Notes: generated by a model from the letters alone, not told the origin. A DNA stretch of 5,363 nt from Candidatus Caenarcanales bacterium (GCA_947489925.1 CANLFK010000145.1:1-5363); one strand, 5' to 3'. Positions 1-5,253 are shown, numbered from the stretch's first letter. Numbers and translations are program-made.

Positions 1-195
1 AAAATTTTTATGCCCAGTGCTTCCTAGTGGTTGCATTTGACTAAAAACTAATTTGAAGTTTGTATTTAAAATTTCTGGATTAACTTTAATACCATAATTT
101 GACGCAATATAACTATAATGTTCGCCGACTGTGCGAGCTAACTTAATAATAGTATCAGCCGCATCAAAAGAAATTAATTTTATATTTTTAAGCAT
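1..195 (-). CDS. HAD-superfamily hydrolase, HDHD3/DREG-2-like, N-terminal 65 residues (runs off window)
   Basis: The reverse strand reads from ATG at 195 to the window edge without a stop, giving 65 residues. Residues 6-17 (KLISFDAADTII) form the beta strand and motif I of a haloacid dehalogenase-like fold, with the putative nucleophile Asp11 and Thr15. Residues 23-40 (VGEHYSYIASNYGIKVNP) match the cap-region pattern seen after motif I in HDHD3/DREG-2-like members. The usual acid/base Asp two residues after the nucleophile is Ala13, and Asp14 replaces the usual Gly; related HDHD3 proteins also lack that Asp (D-V-K-D-T), so this is probably a subfamily trait rather than decay. The substrate cannot be told. 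The gene follows proC by 17 bp on the same strand, so the two are probably co-transcribed. The ribosome-binding site is weak (AAGAAA about 9 bases upstream). The rest of the gene, including motifs II-IV, lies outside the window. Confidence 0.75.
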   Translation of the reverse strand, partial: MLKNIKLISFDAADTIIKLARTVGEHYSYIASNYGIKVNPEILNTNFKLVFSQMQPLGSTGHKNF

Positions 196-212
196 TATTA
201 TAATTTCTTAGT

Positions 213-1004
213 TTAGTCAATTTCTGTTGATTCTTGACCTAATTCTCTTGCTCTTTCGGAGGCGGCTTTAATACTTTTAATAATTGAGCCTCTCACTCCA
301 TCATTTTCTAAAACTTCAAGTCCAGCAACTGTTGTACCCGCTGGCGAGCTAACTAAAAATCTTAATTCGTCAAAATGTAAACCAGATTTAATTAATTCTA
401 AAGTGGTGTCTACTGTTTCTATCGCTAAAAATTTGGCAGTCTCACTGGATAATCCGCCAGCCACACCGCCCATCATCAAAGATTCTAAAATTAAAGATAT
501 AAAAGCCGGTCCGCTTCCAGCCAAGGCGGTTACAGCATTAAAATCTTTTTCTTTAAGCTCAATTGTCTTTCCCAAAGGCTCTAAAATTTCTTTGACGCTT
601 AATTTATGGCTAGACTGAACATATTTATTAAAAGCAATTGCCAAAACACCTAAGCCCAGCTTAACCCCAATATTAGGCATTACACGGCAAATTGGTTGCT
701 TGTCTGGTAAGGCTTTGGCTAATTTGGCTAAACTAACTCCTGCCGCCATCGAGACAACTACTGTATCCGCTTCAATTTTGACTTTTTCCAAAACTTCCAT
801 AATATTCCAAGGTTTGACAGCCAAAACCAAAACATCAACACCCGAAAGCTCTTCGAGGGCGGAAATTTTCATGTCAAACTGCTTAATCCGTTCTGGATGA
901 TTATCTACAACTTTAATCAAATGCGGATCAGCACCATTTGCAATCCAGCGAGTTAGCATAGCTGAACCTAAATTCCCACAACCAATTAATCCCATAAATG
1001 CCAT
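213..1004 (-). CDS. proC: Pyrroline-5-carboxylate reductase (proline biosynthesis)
   Basis: This cytoplasmic enzyme reduces 1-pyrroline-5-carboxylate to L-proline with NAD(P)H, the last step of proline synthesis. The 263-residue product has the usual family length. Visible landmarks are the Rossmann dinucleotide loop GLIGCGNLGSAM (5-16), AVKP (62-65), RVMPN (107-111), the substrate-site segment TALAGSGPAF (159-168), and the family signature LVSSPAGTTVAGLEVLE (217-233) in the C-terminal helical dimerisation domain. The usual MPNTPA reads MPNIGV here, a mild deviation. I take the ATG at 1004 as the start; Met4 (995) is an alternative, but the first gives a normal N-terminus before the Rossmann strand. 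A promoter lies 35-64 bp upstream, and only a weak GAG-containing ribosome site is visible. It is first in a two-gene minus-strand unit with the HAD gene. Identification is firm from motifs. Confidence 0.96.
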   Translation of the reverse strand: MAFMGLIGCGNLGSAMLTRWIANGADPHLIKVVDNHPERIKQFDMKISALEELSGVDVLVLAVKPWNIMEVLEKVKIEADTVVVSMAAGVSLAKLAKALPDKQPICRVMPNIGVKLGLGVLAIAFNKYVQSSHKLSVKEILEPLGKTIELKEKDFNAVTALAGSGPAFISLILESLMMGGVAGGLSSETAKFLAIETVDTTLELIKSGLHFDELRFLVSSPAGTTVAGLEVLENDGVRGSIIKSIKAASERARELGQESTEID

Positions 1005-1038
1005 AATTTTCTATCTCAATCTTTGCTTTTAATAACCC

Positions 1039-1068
1039 ATTGTAAACAGCTGAAAATTAAAAAGTCAA
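1039..1068 (-). promoter_or_regulatory. Predicted sigma70-type promoter of proC
   Basis: Read on the minus strand, TTGACT (1068-1063, five of six consensus bases) is followed after 18 bp by TACAAT (1044-1039, five of six). Transcription would start near 1032, leaving a leader of about 28 nt before the proC ATG. This is the best promoter match in the window and sits where one is needed for the proC-HAD unit. Confidence 0.65.
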
Positions 1069-1105
1069 GCTTATAAACTAAAGAAAAGAATTAATAAACA
1101 GACCT

Positions 1106-1201
1106 AGACTTGCAAAATTTAATGCGAGTTCGATGAAAAGAAAATCTGAAAATACCGATTCAAGAAACAAGTTTAAAGCAATCACAATAGCAAGTCTTTT
1201 T
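1106..1201 (+). ncRNA. Candidate structured RNA element 1 (hairpin-framed, T-run at 3' end)
   Basis: AGACTTGC (1106-1113) is perfectly complementary to GCAAGTCT (1190-1197), and the right arm runs straight into five T's (1197-1201). Inside, a short A/T pairing is possible between TTTAA (1118-1122) and TTAAA (1173-1177). The layout resembles the two later elements: outer helix plus T-run, with an inner TTTAA-type helix. The loop is long and A-rich, and no promoter is evident, so an isolated chance inverted repeat is a real alternative. No known RNA family was recognised. Confidence 0.3.
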
Positions 1202-1270
1202 GCTAAAGAATTTTGTTTTTCACCCCCAACCCCCTGAAAGTGGGCTATTAGAGAGTGGAGTTAGGCATTT

Positions 1271-1373
1271 AAACCTTGAAGACATAAAATTTAAAAAAAC
1301 AGATTTATTGAGTGTCCCCTTCGGGGAAAGGCTTAAGCCGAGAGGTCTAAGACTTAAATTCTTGAGGTTTTTT
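1271..1373 (+). ncRNA. Candidate structured RNA element 2 with UUCG tetraloop and terminator-like end
   Basis: AAACCT (1271-1276) pairs with AGGTTT (1365-1370), AAG (1279-1281) with CTT (1361-1363), and AATTTAA (1288-1294) with TTAAATT (1354-1360). The 3' arm is one nearly unbroken helix strand that ends in six T's (1368-1373), as in an intrinsic terminator. Inside sit CCCCTTCGGGG (1316-1326), which forms the very stable cUUCGg tetraloop, and the palindrome GGCTTAAGCC (1330-1339). The layered helices and tetraloop favour a folded RNA of about 100 nt on the plus strand. It does not look like tmRNA, 6S RNA, RNase P RNA or a tRNA. A non-transcribed palindromic repeat is the main alternative. Confidence 0.4.
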
Positions 1374-1375
1374 GT

Positions 1376-1405
1376 ATTTTTTATCTGTCGAACTCACATT
1401 TCTTT
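1376..1405 (+). repeat. Direct repeat, copy 1 of 2
   Basis: This 30-bp segment matches 1605-1634 at 24 of 30 positions. The core GTCGAACTCACATTTCTTT (1387-1405) matches the second copy at 17 of 19. In both copies it lies just downstream of a hairpin-framed element, after a run of six T's. Similarity continues more loosely upstream (TTTAAA, then a CTT-rich segment with GAGG). No gene overlaps it convincingly. Confidence 0.6.
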
Positions 1406-1518
1406 TTAGACCAAAGATTAAAAAACATAAAAATTCAATTGCCGACGCCTTGAAGCGCATAGAGGCAATAATAAGACAAATGTAGTCTGTTTTTATAAAG
1501 ATTTATTTGGTTTTCAGC

Positions 1519-1611
1519 CGCAAAGCCTGTTTAAAAGAGAGATTTTAATATTTCAAGTAAAAAACTATCATGACTTTTTAAACTTCTTTTTGAGGGGCTT
1601 TTGCGTTTTTT
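1519..1611 (+). ncRNA. Candidate structured RNA element 3 with terminator-like end
   Basis: CGCAAAGCC (1519-1527) pairs with GGCTTTTGCG (1596-1605) with one bulged T, and six T's follow directly (1606-1611). Immediately inside, GTTTAAAAG (1529-1537) pairs with CTTTTTAAAC (1574-1583), again with one bulge. The arrangement copies element 2 (G/C-containing outer helix, inner TTTAAA helix, T6), yet the outer-helix sequence differs on both strands while still pairing. The 30-bp direct repeat overlaps its 3' end. It is either a small plus-strand RNA or a terminator shielding nadK from upstream transcription. Confidence 0.4.
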
Positions 1612-1634
1612 AGTGGTTGAACTGACATTTCTTT
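1605..1634 (+). repeat. Direct repeat, copy 2 of 2
   Basis: This is the second copy of the 30-bp direct repeat, 229 bp after the first, with core GTTGAACTGACATTTCTTT (1616-1634). It begins within the T-run that ends element 3 and lies about 80 bp before the nadK start. Confidence 0.6.
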
Positions 1635-1689
1635 AAGTCTTAATTTAACTGAAAAGGCTGTCTTATTTCTAAATTTCAAGCAATTCTAC

Positions 1690-1695
1690 TATAAT
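1690..1695 (+). promoter_or_regulatory. -10 box (TATAAT) likely serving nadK-purF
   Basis: A perfect TATAAT lies 21 bp before the nadK ATG. The -35 position at 17-bp spacing (TTTCTA, 1667-1672) is poor. Transcription would start near 1702, giving a leader of only about 15 nt and no clear Shine-Dalgarno sequence. In A+T-rich DNA a TATAAT can arise by chance, but its position fits. Confidence 0.5.
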
Positions 1696-1716
1696 TTTAA
1701 AGTCATTAAATTTGAT

Positions 1717-2592
1717 ATGAAATTAGAATTTAGAAAAATATGTTTGGCTTATAATGTGCATAGACCCGCTAGTCTTGAGCTTGCGAAGAAATTTGAAGCT
1801 ATTATCACAGATTTAAATATTCAAAACTTTAAATTACCTTTTGGTTTAATTGAATCTTTTTCATTAGAGTCAAGCGAAATAAAAACCATTGATTTAGTAA
1901 TTGTCTTTGGCGGAGATGGGACTTTATTGGCTGCTGCTCGCAGGTTTTCGCCTTTTGCAATTCCTATTTTAGGCATTAATGCGGGACATTTGGGTTTCTT
2001 AACCGAAGTCAATACACCATCTGACATAAAAAACTTTTTAACTGATATTTTAGCGGGCAAATGCTTAACTGAATATCGGACAATGATTGAAGCAGAAATT
2101 CATTCTGGAGAGAGTATGCAAAGCTTAATTGCTTTAAATGATATTGTTATTTCCCGCAGTTCTCGCTCTCATCTGCTAAAACTAAATCTTGAAGTTGATC
2201 AAAGTGAAGTTGCTGAATATATGGCAGATGGTTTAATTATTTGTACACCTACTGGCTCAACGGCTTATTCTTTAGCGGCTGGTGGTGCTGTGCTAGACCC
2301 TAATATTGCGGGTATTGGCTTAATTCCAATTTGTGCTCATACCTTAACTAGCAGACCTTTAATCATTTCGGATAAATCAACCCTAAAAGTCAGCATTAAT
2401 TCACGAAATAAAAGGCAATCTTTAATTACAGTACAAGCTGATGGTCAAGAAATTTGCTTAATCGAACCCGAGCAAGACTATGTTTTAGTCAGAAAATCTG
2501 AATTTCAAACCTTATTAATTAAATCTTTAAATCCAGATAATAATTTTTATAAAGTTTTAAGTCGTAAATTGTTTTGGGGTCGCTCCAGATAA
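1717..2592 (+). CDS. nadK: NAD kinase
   Basis: This cytoplasmic enzyme phosphorylates NAD to NADP (ATP or polyphosphate as donor), setting the NADP(H) pool for biosynthesis, including the NAD(P)H-dependent reductase encoded on the other strand. The 291-residue product has normal length. The catalytic loop GGDGT (65-69, Asp67) follows a hydrophobic strand; then come GINAGHLGFLTE (86-97), LNDIVISR (140-147), the NAD-binding segment ADGLIICTPTGSTAYSLAAGG (170-190) and HTLTSRPLI (208-216), with DGQ (242-244) near the end of the beta-rich C-terminal domain. The ATG at 1717 is the only sensible start. No strong ribosome site is visible, so translation may be modest. The stop touches the purF ribosome site, so nadK is the first gene of a nadK-purF operon. 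Nothing is missing among the key residues. Confidence 0.96.
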   Translation: MKLEFRKICLAYNVHRPASLELAKKFEAIITDLNIQNFKLPFGLIESFSLESSEIKTIDLVIVFGGDGTLLAAARRFSPFAIPILGINAGHLGFLTEVNTPSDIKNFLTDILAGKCLTEYRTMIEAEIHSGESMQSLIALNDIVISRSSRSHLLKLNLEVDQSEVAEYMADGLIICTPTGSTAYSLAAGGAVLDPNIAGIGLIPICAHTLTSRPLIISDKSTLKVSINSRNKRQSLITVQADGQEICLIEPEQDYVLVRKSEFQTLLIKSLNPDNNFYKVLSRKLFWGRSR

Positions 2593-2594
2593 GG
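2591..2594 (+). promoter_or_regulatory. Ribosome-binding site of purF overlapping the nadK stop
   Basis: AAGG begins inside the nadK TAA (2590-2592) and ends 6 bases before the ATG at 2601. This spacing favours Met1 over the in-frame Met3 at 2607 (12 bases) and suggests that ribosomes finishing nadK can reinitiate on purF. Confidence 0.55.
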
Positions 2595-2600
2595 TAAATA

Positions 2601-4040
2601 ATGAATATGAAATTTGAAGAAATTGATGAAAAATTAAAAGAAGCTTGCGGTGTGGTTGGCTTAATGATAAAAGACGACAAATTAGCTAAAGAAACGGCTT
2701 ATATTGCTTATTTGGCTTTAAATGCTCTTCAACACCGAGGACAAGAATCAGCTGGTTTAATTTGCTTTGAAAAAAATAATGAAGCTCGACTAATCAAAGA
2801 TATGGGTTTAGTTGGTCAAATTTTCGATGATCGCAGGCTTAATTTGCTAAATGGTCATTTGGCTTTAGGACATGTCCGATATTCAACTACTGGAGCTTCC
2901 GAAATTTGTAATGCTCAGCCTATTACTTTGAGTAATTATCATTTTAAATCTTTGGCTTTGGCTCATAATGGCAACCTTGTAAATACCGAAGAATTAAGAC
3001 AAGAATTAAAAAATGAAAATATAAACTGTGCAACTACTTCTGATAGTGAGGTTTTAGCCCATTTAATTAATTGTAAAATAATTTCTCTGGACAAGTCTGA
3101 AATTTTAGCCTCTCTTAAAGACAGTTTAAGCAAAGCCAAAGGGGCATTTTCATTGTCAATTTGTTTGGGTGGGCAATATTTAATTGGTGTTAAAGACCCG
3201 CAAGCTTTTAGACCTTTGTGCTTAGGAGCTTTGGAAGATGAAAAAGGTAATTTAACTGGTTTAGTTTTAGCTTCAGAAACTTGTGCTTTAGATATTATGA
3301 ATGCTCGATTTATCCGTGAATTAGAGCCGGGAGAAATAATTTTAATAGATCAAGATTTGAATATAGAAAGTACTTTTCTGCCAAAGGTAAAACAAAAATC
3401 TTGTTTATTTGAAATAATTTACTTTGCTCGCCCAGACAGCCAAATTAATAATGTTCAAATTCATTCCTTCCGTGAATCTTTAGGACAAGCTTTAGCCAAA
3501 ACAAAAAATATTCCCAAAGGAGCTGATATTGTTATTGGTGTACCAGACTCTGGAATTCCAGCCGCTATTGGTTATGCCGCTGAGTCTGGGATTTTATATG
3601 CTAATGGATTAATCAAAAACCGTTATATTGGAAGAACTTTTATTCAACCGACTCAATCAATGAGACAACTTGGAATAAAACTTAAATTGAATGCTTTGTC
3701 AAGTGTTGTTGCTGGAAAATCAGTTATTTTGGTTGATGATTCAATTGTAAGAGGAAATACACCCAGACAATTAATTAAGCTTTTGAAGTTGGCTGGAGCA
3801 AAAGAAGTACATATGAGAATCAGCTCTCCGCCAATTGTTTGGGGTTGTTATTATGGTATTGCCATGAAAGATCATGAATTATTAGCTCGCAGACTAAGCT
3901 CAGATATAGAATTAATACGCAAAGACTTGGAAGCCGACAGCTTGGAATATTTAGATTTAGATATTATTTTGGAATTAACTAAACAAGATAAACAAAAGTT
4001 TTGTACGGCTTGTTTCAATGGTGATTATCCAATTTTATAG
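2601..4040 (+). CDS. purF: Amidophosphoribosyltransferase (glutamine PRPP amidotransferase)
   Basis: The enzyme makes 5-phosphoribosylamine from PRPP and glutamine, the first committed step of purine synthesis, in the cytoplasm. The 479 residues divide into an N-terminal Ntn glutaminase and a C-terminal phosphoribosyltransferase. Cys16 (CGVVG) is the expected nucleophile after removal of a 15-residue propeptide. Glutaminase motifs are QHRGQESAG (44-52), GHVRYST (90-96), AHNGNL (121-126) and TSDSEV (146-151). FARPDS (275-280), KNRYIGRTFIQP (339-350) and the PRPP loop VILVDDSIVRGNT (375-387) mark the transferase half. Cys268, Cys416, Cys468 and Cys471 align with the four 4Fe-4S ligands of the Bacillus subtilis enzyme, so this should be the oxygen-sensitive iron-sulfur type. 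The segment around Cys416 (WGCYYGIAMKDHE) departs from the usual HPCFYGID. It lies 8 bp after nadK and no other pur gene is in the window. Confidence 0.97.
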   Translation: MNMKFEEIDEKLKEACGVVGLMIKDDKLAKETAYIAYLALNALQHRGQESAGLICFEKNNEARLIKDMGLVGQIFDDRRLNLLNGHLALGHVRYSTTGASEICNAQPITLSNYHFKSLALAHNGNLVNTEELRQELKNENINCATTSDSEVLAHLINCKIISLDKSEILASLKDSLSKAKGAFSLSICLGGQYLIGVKDPQAFRPLCLGALEDEKGNLTGLVLASETCALDIMNARFIRELEPGEIILIDQDLNIESTFLPKVKQKSCLFEIIYFARPDSQINNVQIHSFRESLGQALAKTKNIPKGADIVIGVPDSGIPAAIGYAAESGILYANGLIKNRYIGRTFIQPTQSMRQLGIKLKLNALSSVVAGKSVILVDDSIVRGNTPRQLIKLLKLAGAKEVHMRISSPPIVWGCYYGIAMKDHELLARRLSSDIELIRKDLEADSLEYLDLDIILELTKQDKQKFCTACFNGDYPIL

Positions 4041-4088
4041 AGTATTCTCAGTTTAGTAATCCCCAATATTAAATAAAGAAAAAGTTAA

Positions 4089-4125
4089 GTAGTTATTTAG
4101 TTTAGTTTAAATTCACTACCTTTTT
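4089..4125 (+). terminator. Weak possible terminator after purF
   Basis: GTAGT (4089-4093) can pair with ACTAC (4115-4119), and CTTTTT follows (4120-4125). The stem is only 5 bp with a loop of about 21 nt, so it is a poor intrinsic terminator, but nothing better is seen in the 80 bp after the purF stop. Confidence 0.22.
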
Positions 4126-4161
4126 GCATAGGGGTTTACCCAAATAGTTTATGATGAAAAC

Positions 4162-4305
4162 ATGAAATATAAAAGGAAACAAAATAGTCAGAACAAGCTC
4201 ATTATCAGGCGTAAGCTAAAAATAAAGCGTTTTGGTAATTCATGTTTTTTGCAAGGGATTAACCAAAACTTAATTTCTTTAGCATATCTTGGTATTAAGC
4301 AATAA
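4162..4305 (+). CDS. Possible 47-residue basic small protein
   Basis: ATG at 4162 opens a frame of 47 codons ending in TAA at 4303-4305. The first half is strongly basic (MKYKRKQNSQ, then a RRKLKIKR stretch at 16-23); the second half is more hydrophobic, with one Cys (28). It matches no family I recognise. A TATGAT-like box lies just upstream (4150-4155), but so close that a transcript from it would be nearly leaderless, and there is no clear Shine-Dalgarno sequence. A terminator-like hairpin starts at its stop codon, which weakly favours a genuine transcription unit. In A+T-rich DNA a frame of this size easily occurs by chance. Confidence 0.25.
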   Translation: MKYKRKQNSQNKLIIRRKLKIKRFGNSCFLQGINQNLISLAYLGIKQ

Positions 4306-4327
4306 ACCCTAAAAGCACAGGGGTTTT
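4304..4327 (+). terminator. Terminator-like hairpin after the small ORF
   Basis: AAACCC (4304-4309) pairs perfectly with GGGTTT (4321-4326) around an 11-nt loop, and the right arm ends in four T's (4324-4327). The left arm overlaps the TAA of the 47-codon frame. The T-tract is short. It could end transcripts from purF or the small frame before the 4378 gene, or act as a leader hairpin of that gene. Confidence 0.4.
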
Positions 4328-4331
4328 AAAT

Positions 4332-4348
4332 TCAAGGGACTCAAGGGA
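4332..4348 (+). repeat. Tandem TCAAGGGA repeat in the leader of the 278-residue protein gene
   Basis: TCAAGGGA occurs at 4332-4339 and again at 4341-4348, a 9-bp period, 30-46 bp before the ATG at 4378. Two close direct copies in a leader can be a protein-binding site, or chance; the GGGA words might also act as spare ribosome-like sequences. Confidence 0.4.
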
Positions 4349-4363
4349 AGTTCTTTAATAAAT

Positions 4364-4368
4364 AGGGG
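4364..4368 (+). promoter_or_regulatory. Ribosome-binding site of the 278-residue protein gene
   Basis: AGGGG sits 9 bases before the ATG at 4378 and is the clearest Shine-Dalgarno sequence in the window. It fixes the start and suggests stronger translation than nadK. Confidence 0.6.
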
Positions 4369-4377
4369 TAAATCATC

Positions 4378-5214
4378 ATGGCAGAACCAGCAACAGTACA
4401 AGGAAACAGACAGCCAGTACCTGTACAACAACCACAAACACAAAATAGACCCGTAGTAGGCGGACAACCTGTACAAACTCAACCTACGGTAATAGGATCA
4501 AGGTTTCAAGGACAAGGAACTGATGGCATAAACCCGCCAATTACTGGACAAACTGGCATTGTTGATCCCTCAAGACCAGTGCAAGGCAAGCCTGTTAATC
4601 CAGAGCTTTACAAAGATGGAATTATCTCTTTAGGTACATTTGAAGGCAGATCTACTTTGTTTGTAAGACAAGATCCACTAGACATCGTGAAAACTCTTGT
4701 AAGACTTGATAAAGAATCACCTGGTGGAGCAGCTAAGGCTATATCTCGAATTGTAGACACGGCAATGCAGCTTACAGAGGAAACGGCAAGAAATATCGCA
4801 ACAATATCTCAAGATGGAATTATAGCTCCTTCTGGGGGGTTAACTCAGTCTGGAACTTATTCAAATAATGATTTGATGGCTTTAACTGCTTTTAAGCAGG
4901 GTGCAAATAAGAGTACTGGCGAAGTGGCATTTTCAGGTGTAATAGATGCGTTTAATTTACTCTCATTAGATCCATCAAAATCAGAGTTTGATTCTCAATT
5001 TGAACAGAGAGGCTCTTTTTTACAAGGAGATATAAGTAATGATGTTAAAAACTTTATGAAAAATAATCCTATGCTTGTTACAGCTTCTACTCAAATTTTA
5101 GAAAGGTTGGGTACTATATCAAAAAGTCATCAAAAATTTATTCAAAGAGGAGAAAGGATAAGTACTAATTTGGATACTGCTTTTCAAAAGGTTATAGATA
5201 GTGAGAAAAAATAG
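4378..5214 (+). CDS. Unrecognised 278-residue protein with Pro/Gln-rich N-terminus
   Basis: I do not recognise the family. Residues 1-75 are low complexity, with 13 Pro and 13 Gln and recurring PVQ words (14-17, 31-33, 67-69), so probably disordered. From about 76 the sequence becomes regular, with mixed strand/helix character at 80-150 (KDGIISLG, then a helical stretch near 99-145), a Gly/Ser-rich linker (151-164), and mostly helical sequence to a charged C-terminus (KVIDSEKK). DGII occurs twice (80-83, 146-149). There is no signal peptide, membrane segment, Cys or Trp, so it is probably soluble. Arg is mostly AGA and Ile often ATA, unlike nadK and purF, which may mean acquisition or different selection. 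It has its own strong ribosome site and ends in three in-frame stops (TAG TAA TAA, 5212-5220). The gene is clearly coding; a structural, adhesive or phage-like role would be guesswork. Confidence 0.85.
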   Translation: MAEPATVQGNRQPVPVQQPQTQNRPVVGGQPVQTQPTVIGSRFQGQGTDGINPPITGQTGIVDPSRPVQGKPVNPELYKDGIISLGTFEGRSTLFVRQDPLDIVKTLVRLDKESPGGAAKAISRIVDTAMQLTEETARNIATISQDGIIAPSGGLTQSGTYSNNDLMALTAFKQGANKSTGEVAFSGVIDAFNLLSLDPSKSEFDSQFEQRGSFLQGDISNDVKNFMKNNPMLVTASTQILERLGTISKSHQKFIQRGERISTNLDTAFQKVIDSEKK

Positions 5215-5253
5215 TAATAAATAAAGAGTGAGTTTGTTTTTCTTTTTCAGAAT

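Larger units (their letters stand above)
1005..1716. other. 711-bp divergent intergenic region without a convincing protein gene
   Basis: The region separates the divergent proC and nadK genes and is far longer than two promoters need. The only open frame of note on the plus strand (1200-1409) overlaps strong hairpins and the repeat copies, has no ribosome site, and translates to low-complexity Phe/Arg-rich sequence, so I do not call it. What the region does hold is listed separately: the proC promoter, three hairpin-framed segments followed by T-runs (1106-1201, 1271-1373, 1519-1611), a 30-bp direct repeat (1376-1405 and 1605-1634), and a -10 box before nadK. A C-rich stretch at 1221-1244 and a smaller inverted repeat (ATTGCC 1438-1443 with GGCAAT 1464-1469) are also present. 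Terminator-like ends on the plus strand with no upstream plus-strand gene suggest small transcripts or a degenerate repeat family. Confidence 0.7.

Noticed and set aside
403..900. Plus-strand open frames opposite proC (403-618 and 700-900)
   Set aside because: They lie antisense to a gene with clear proC motifs throughout and have no family features of their own.
1128..1134. GTTCGAT, resembling a tRNA T-loop
   Set aside because: No acceptor, D or anticodon arms can be drawn around it, so no tRNA is supported.
1271..1373. Possible tmRNA, 6S RNA or RNase P RNA
   Set aside because: The segment is too short for tmRNA or RNase P RNA and lacks their conserved sequence cores; the large central bubble of 6S RNA is not evident.
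1200..1409. Plus-strand open frame of 69 codons in the proC-nadK intergenic region
   Set aside because: It spans hairpins, a tetraloop and the first direct-repeat copy, has no ribosome-binding site, and encodes low-complexity sequence; the frame is better explained by non-coding structure.
1438..1494. ATTGCC/GGCAAT inverted repeat followed by AGAC/GTCT and a T5 run as a fourth structured element
   Set aside because: The helices are only 6 and 4 bp, and the layout does not match the other three elements, so chance is likely.
1106..1634. Possible CRISPR array
   Set aside because: The repeats are only two or three, imperfect and spaced irregularly by over 100 bp, unlike CRISPR repeats with 30-40 bp spacers.
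1821..2060. Minus-strand open frame of 79 codons inside nadK
   Set aside because: It is antisense to the conserved GGDGT and GINAGHLGF coding region of nadK, with no independent signals.
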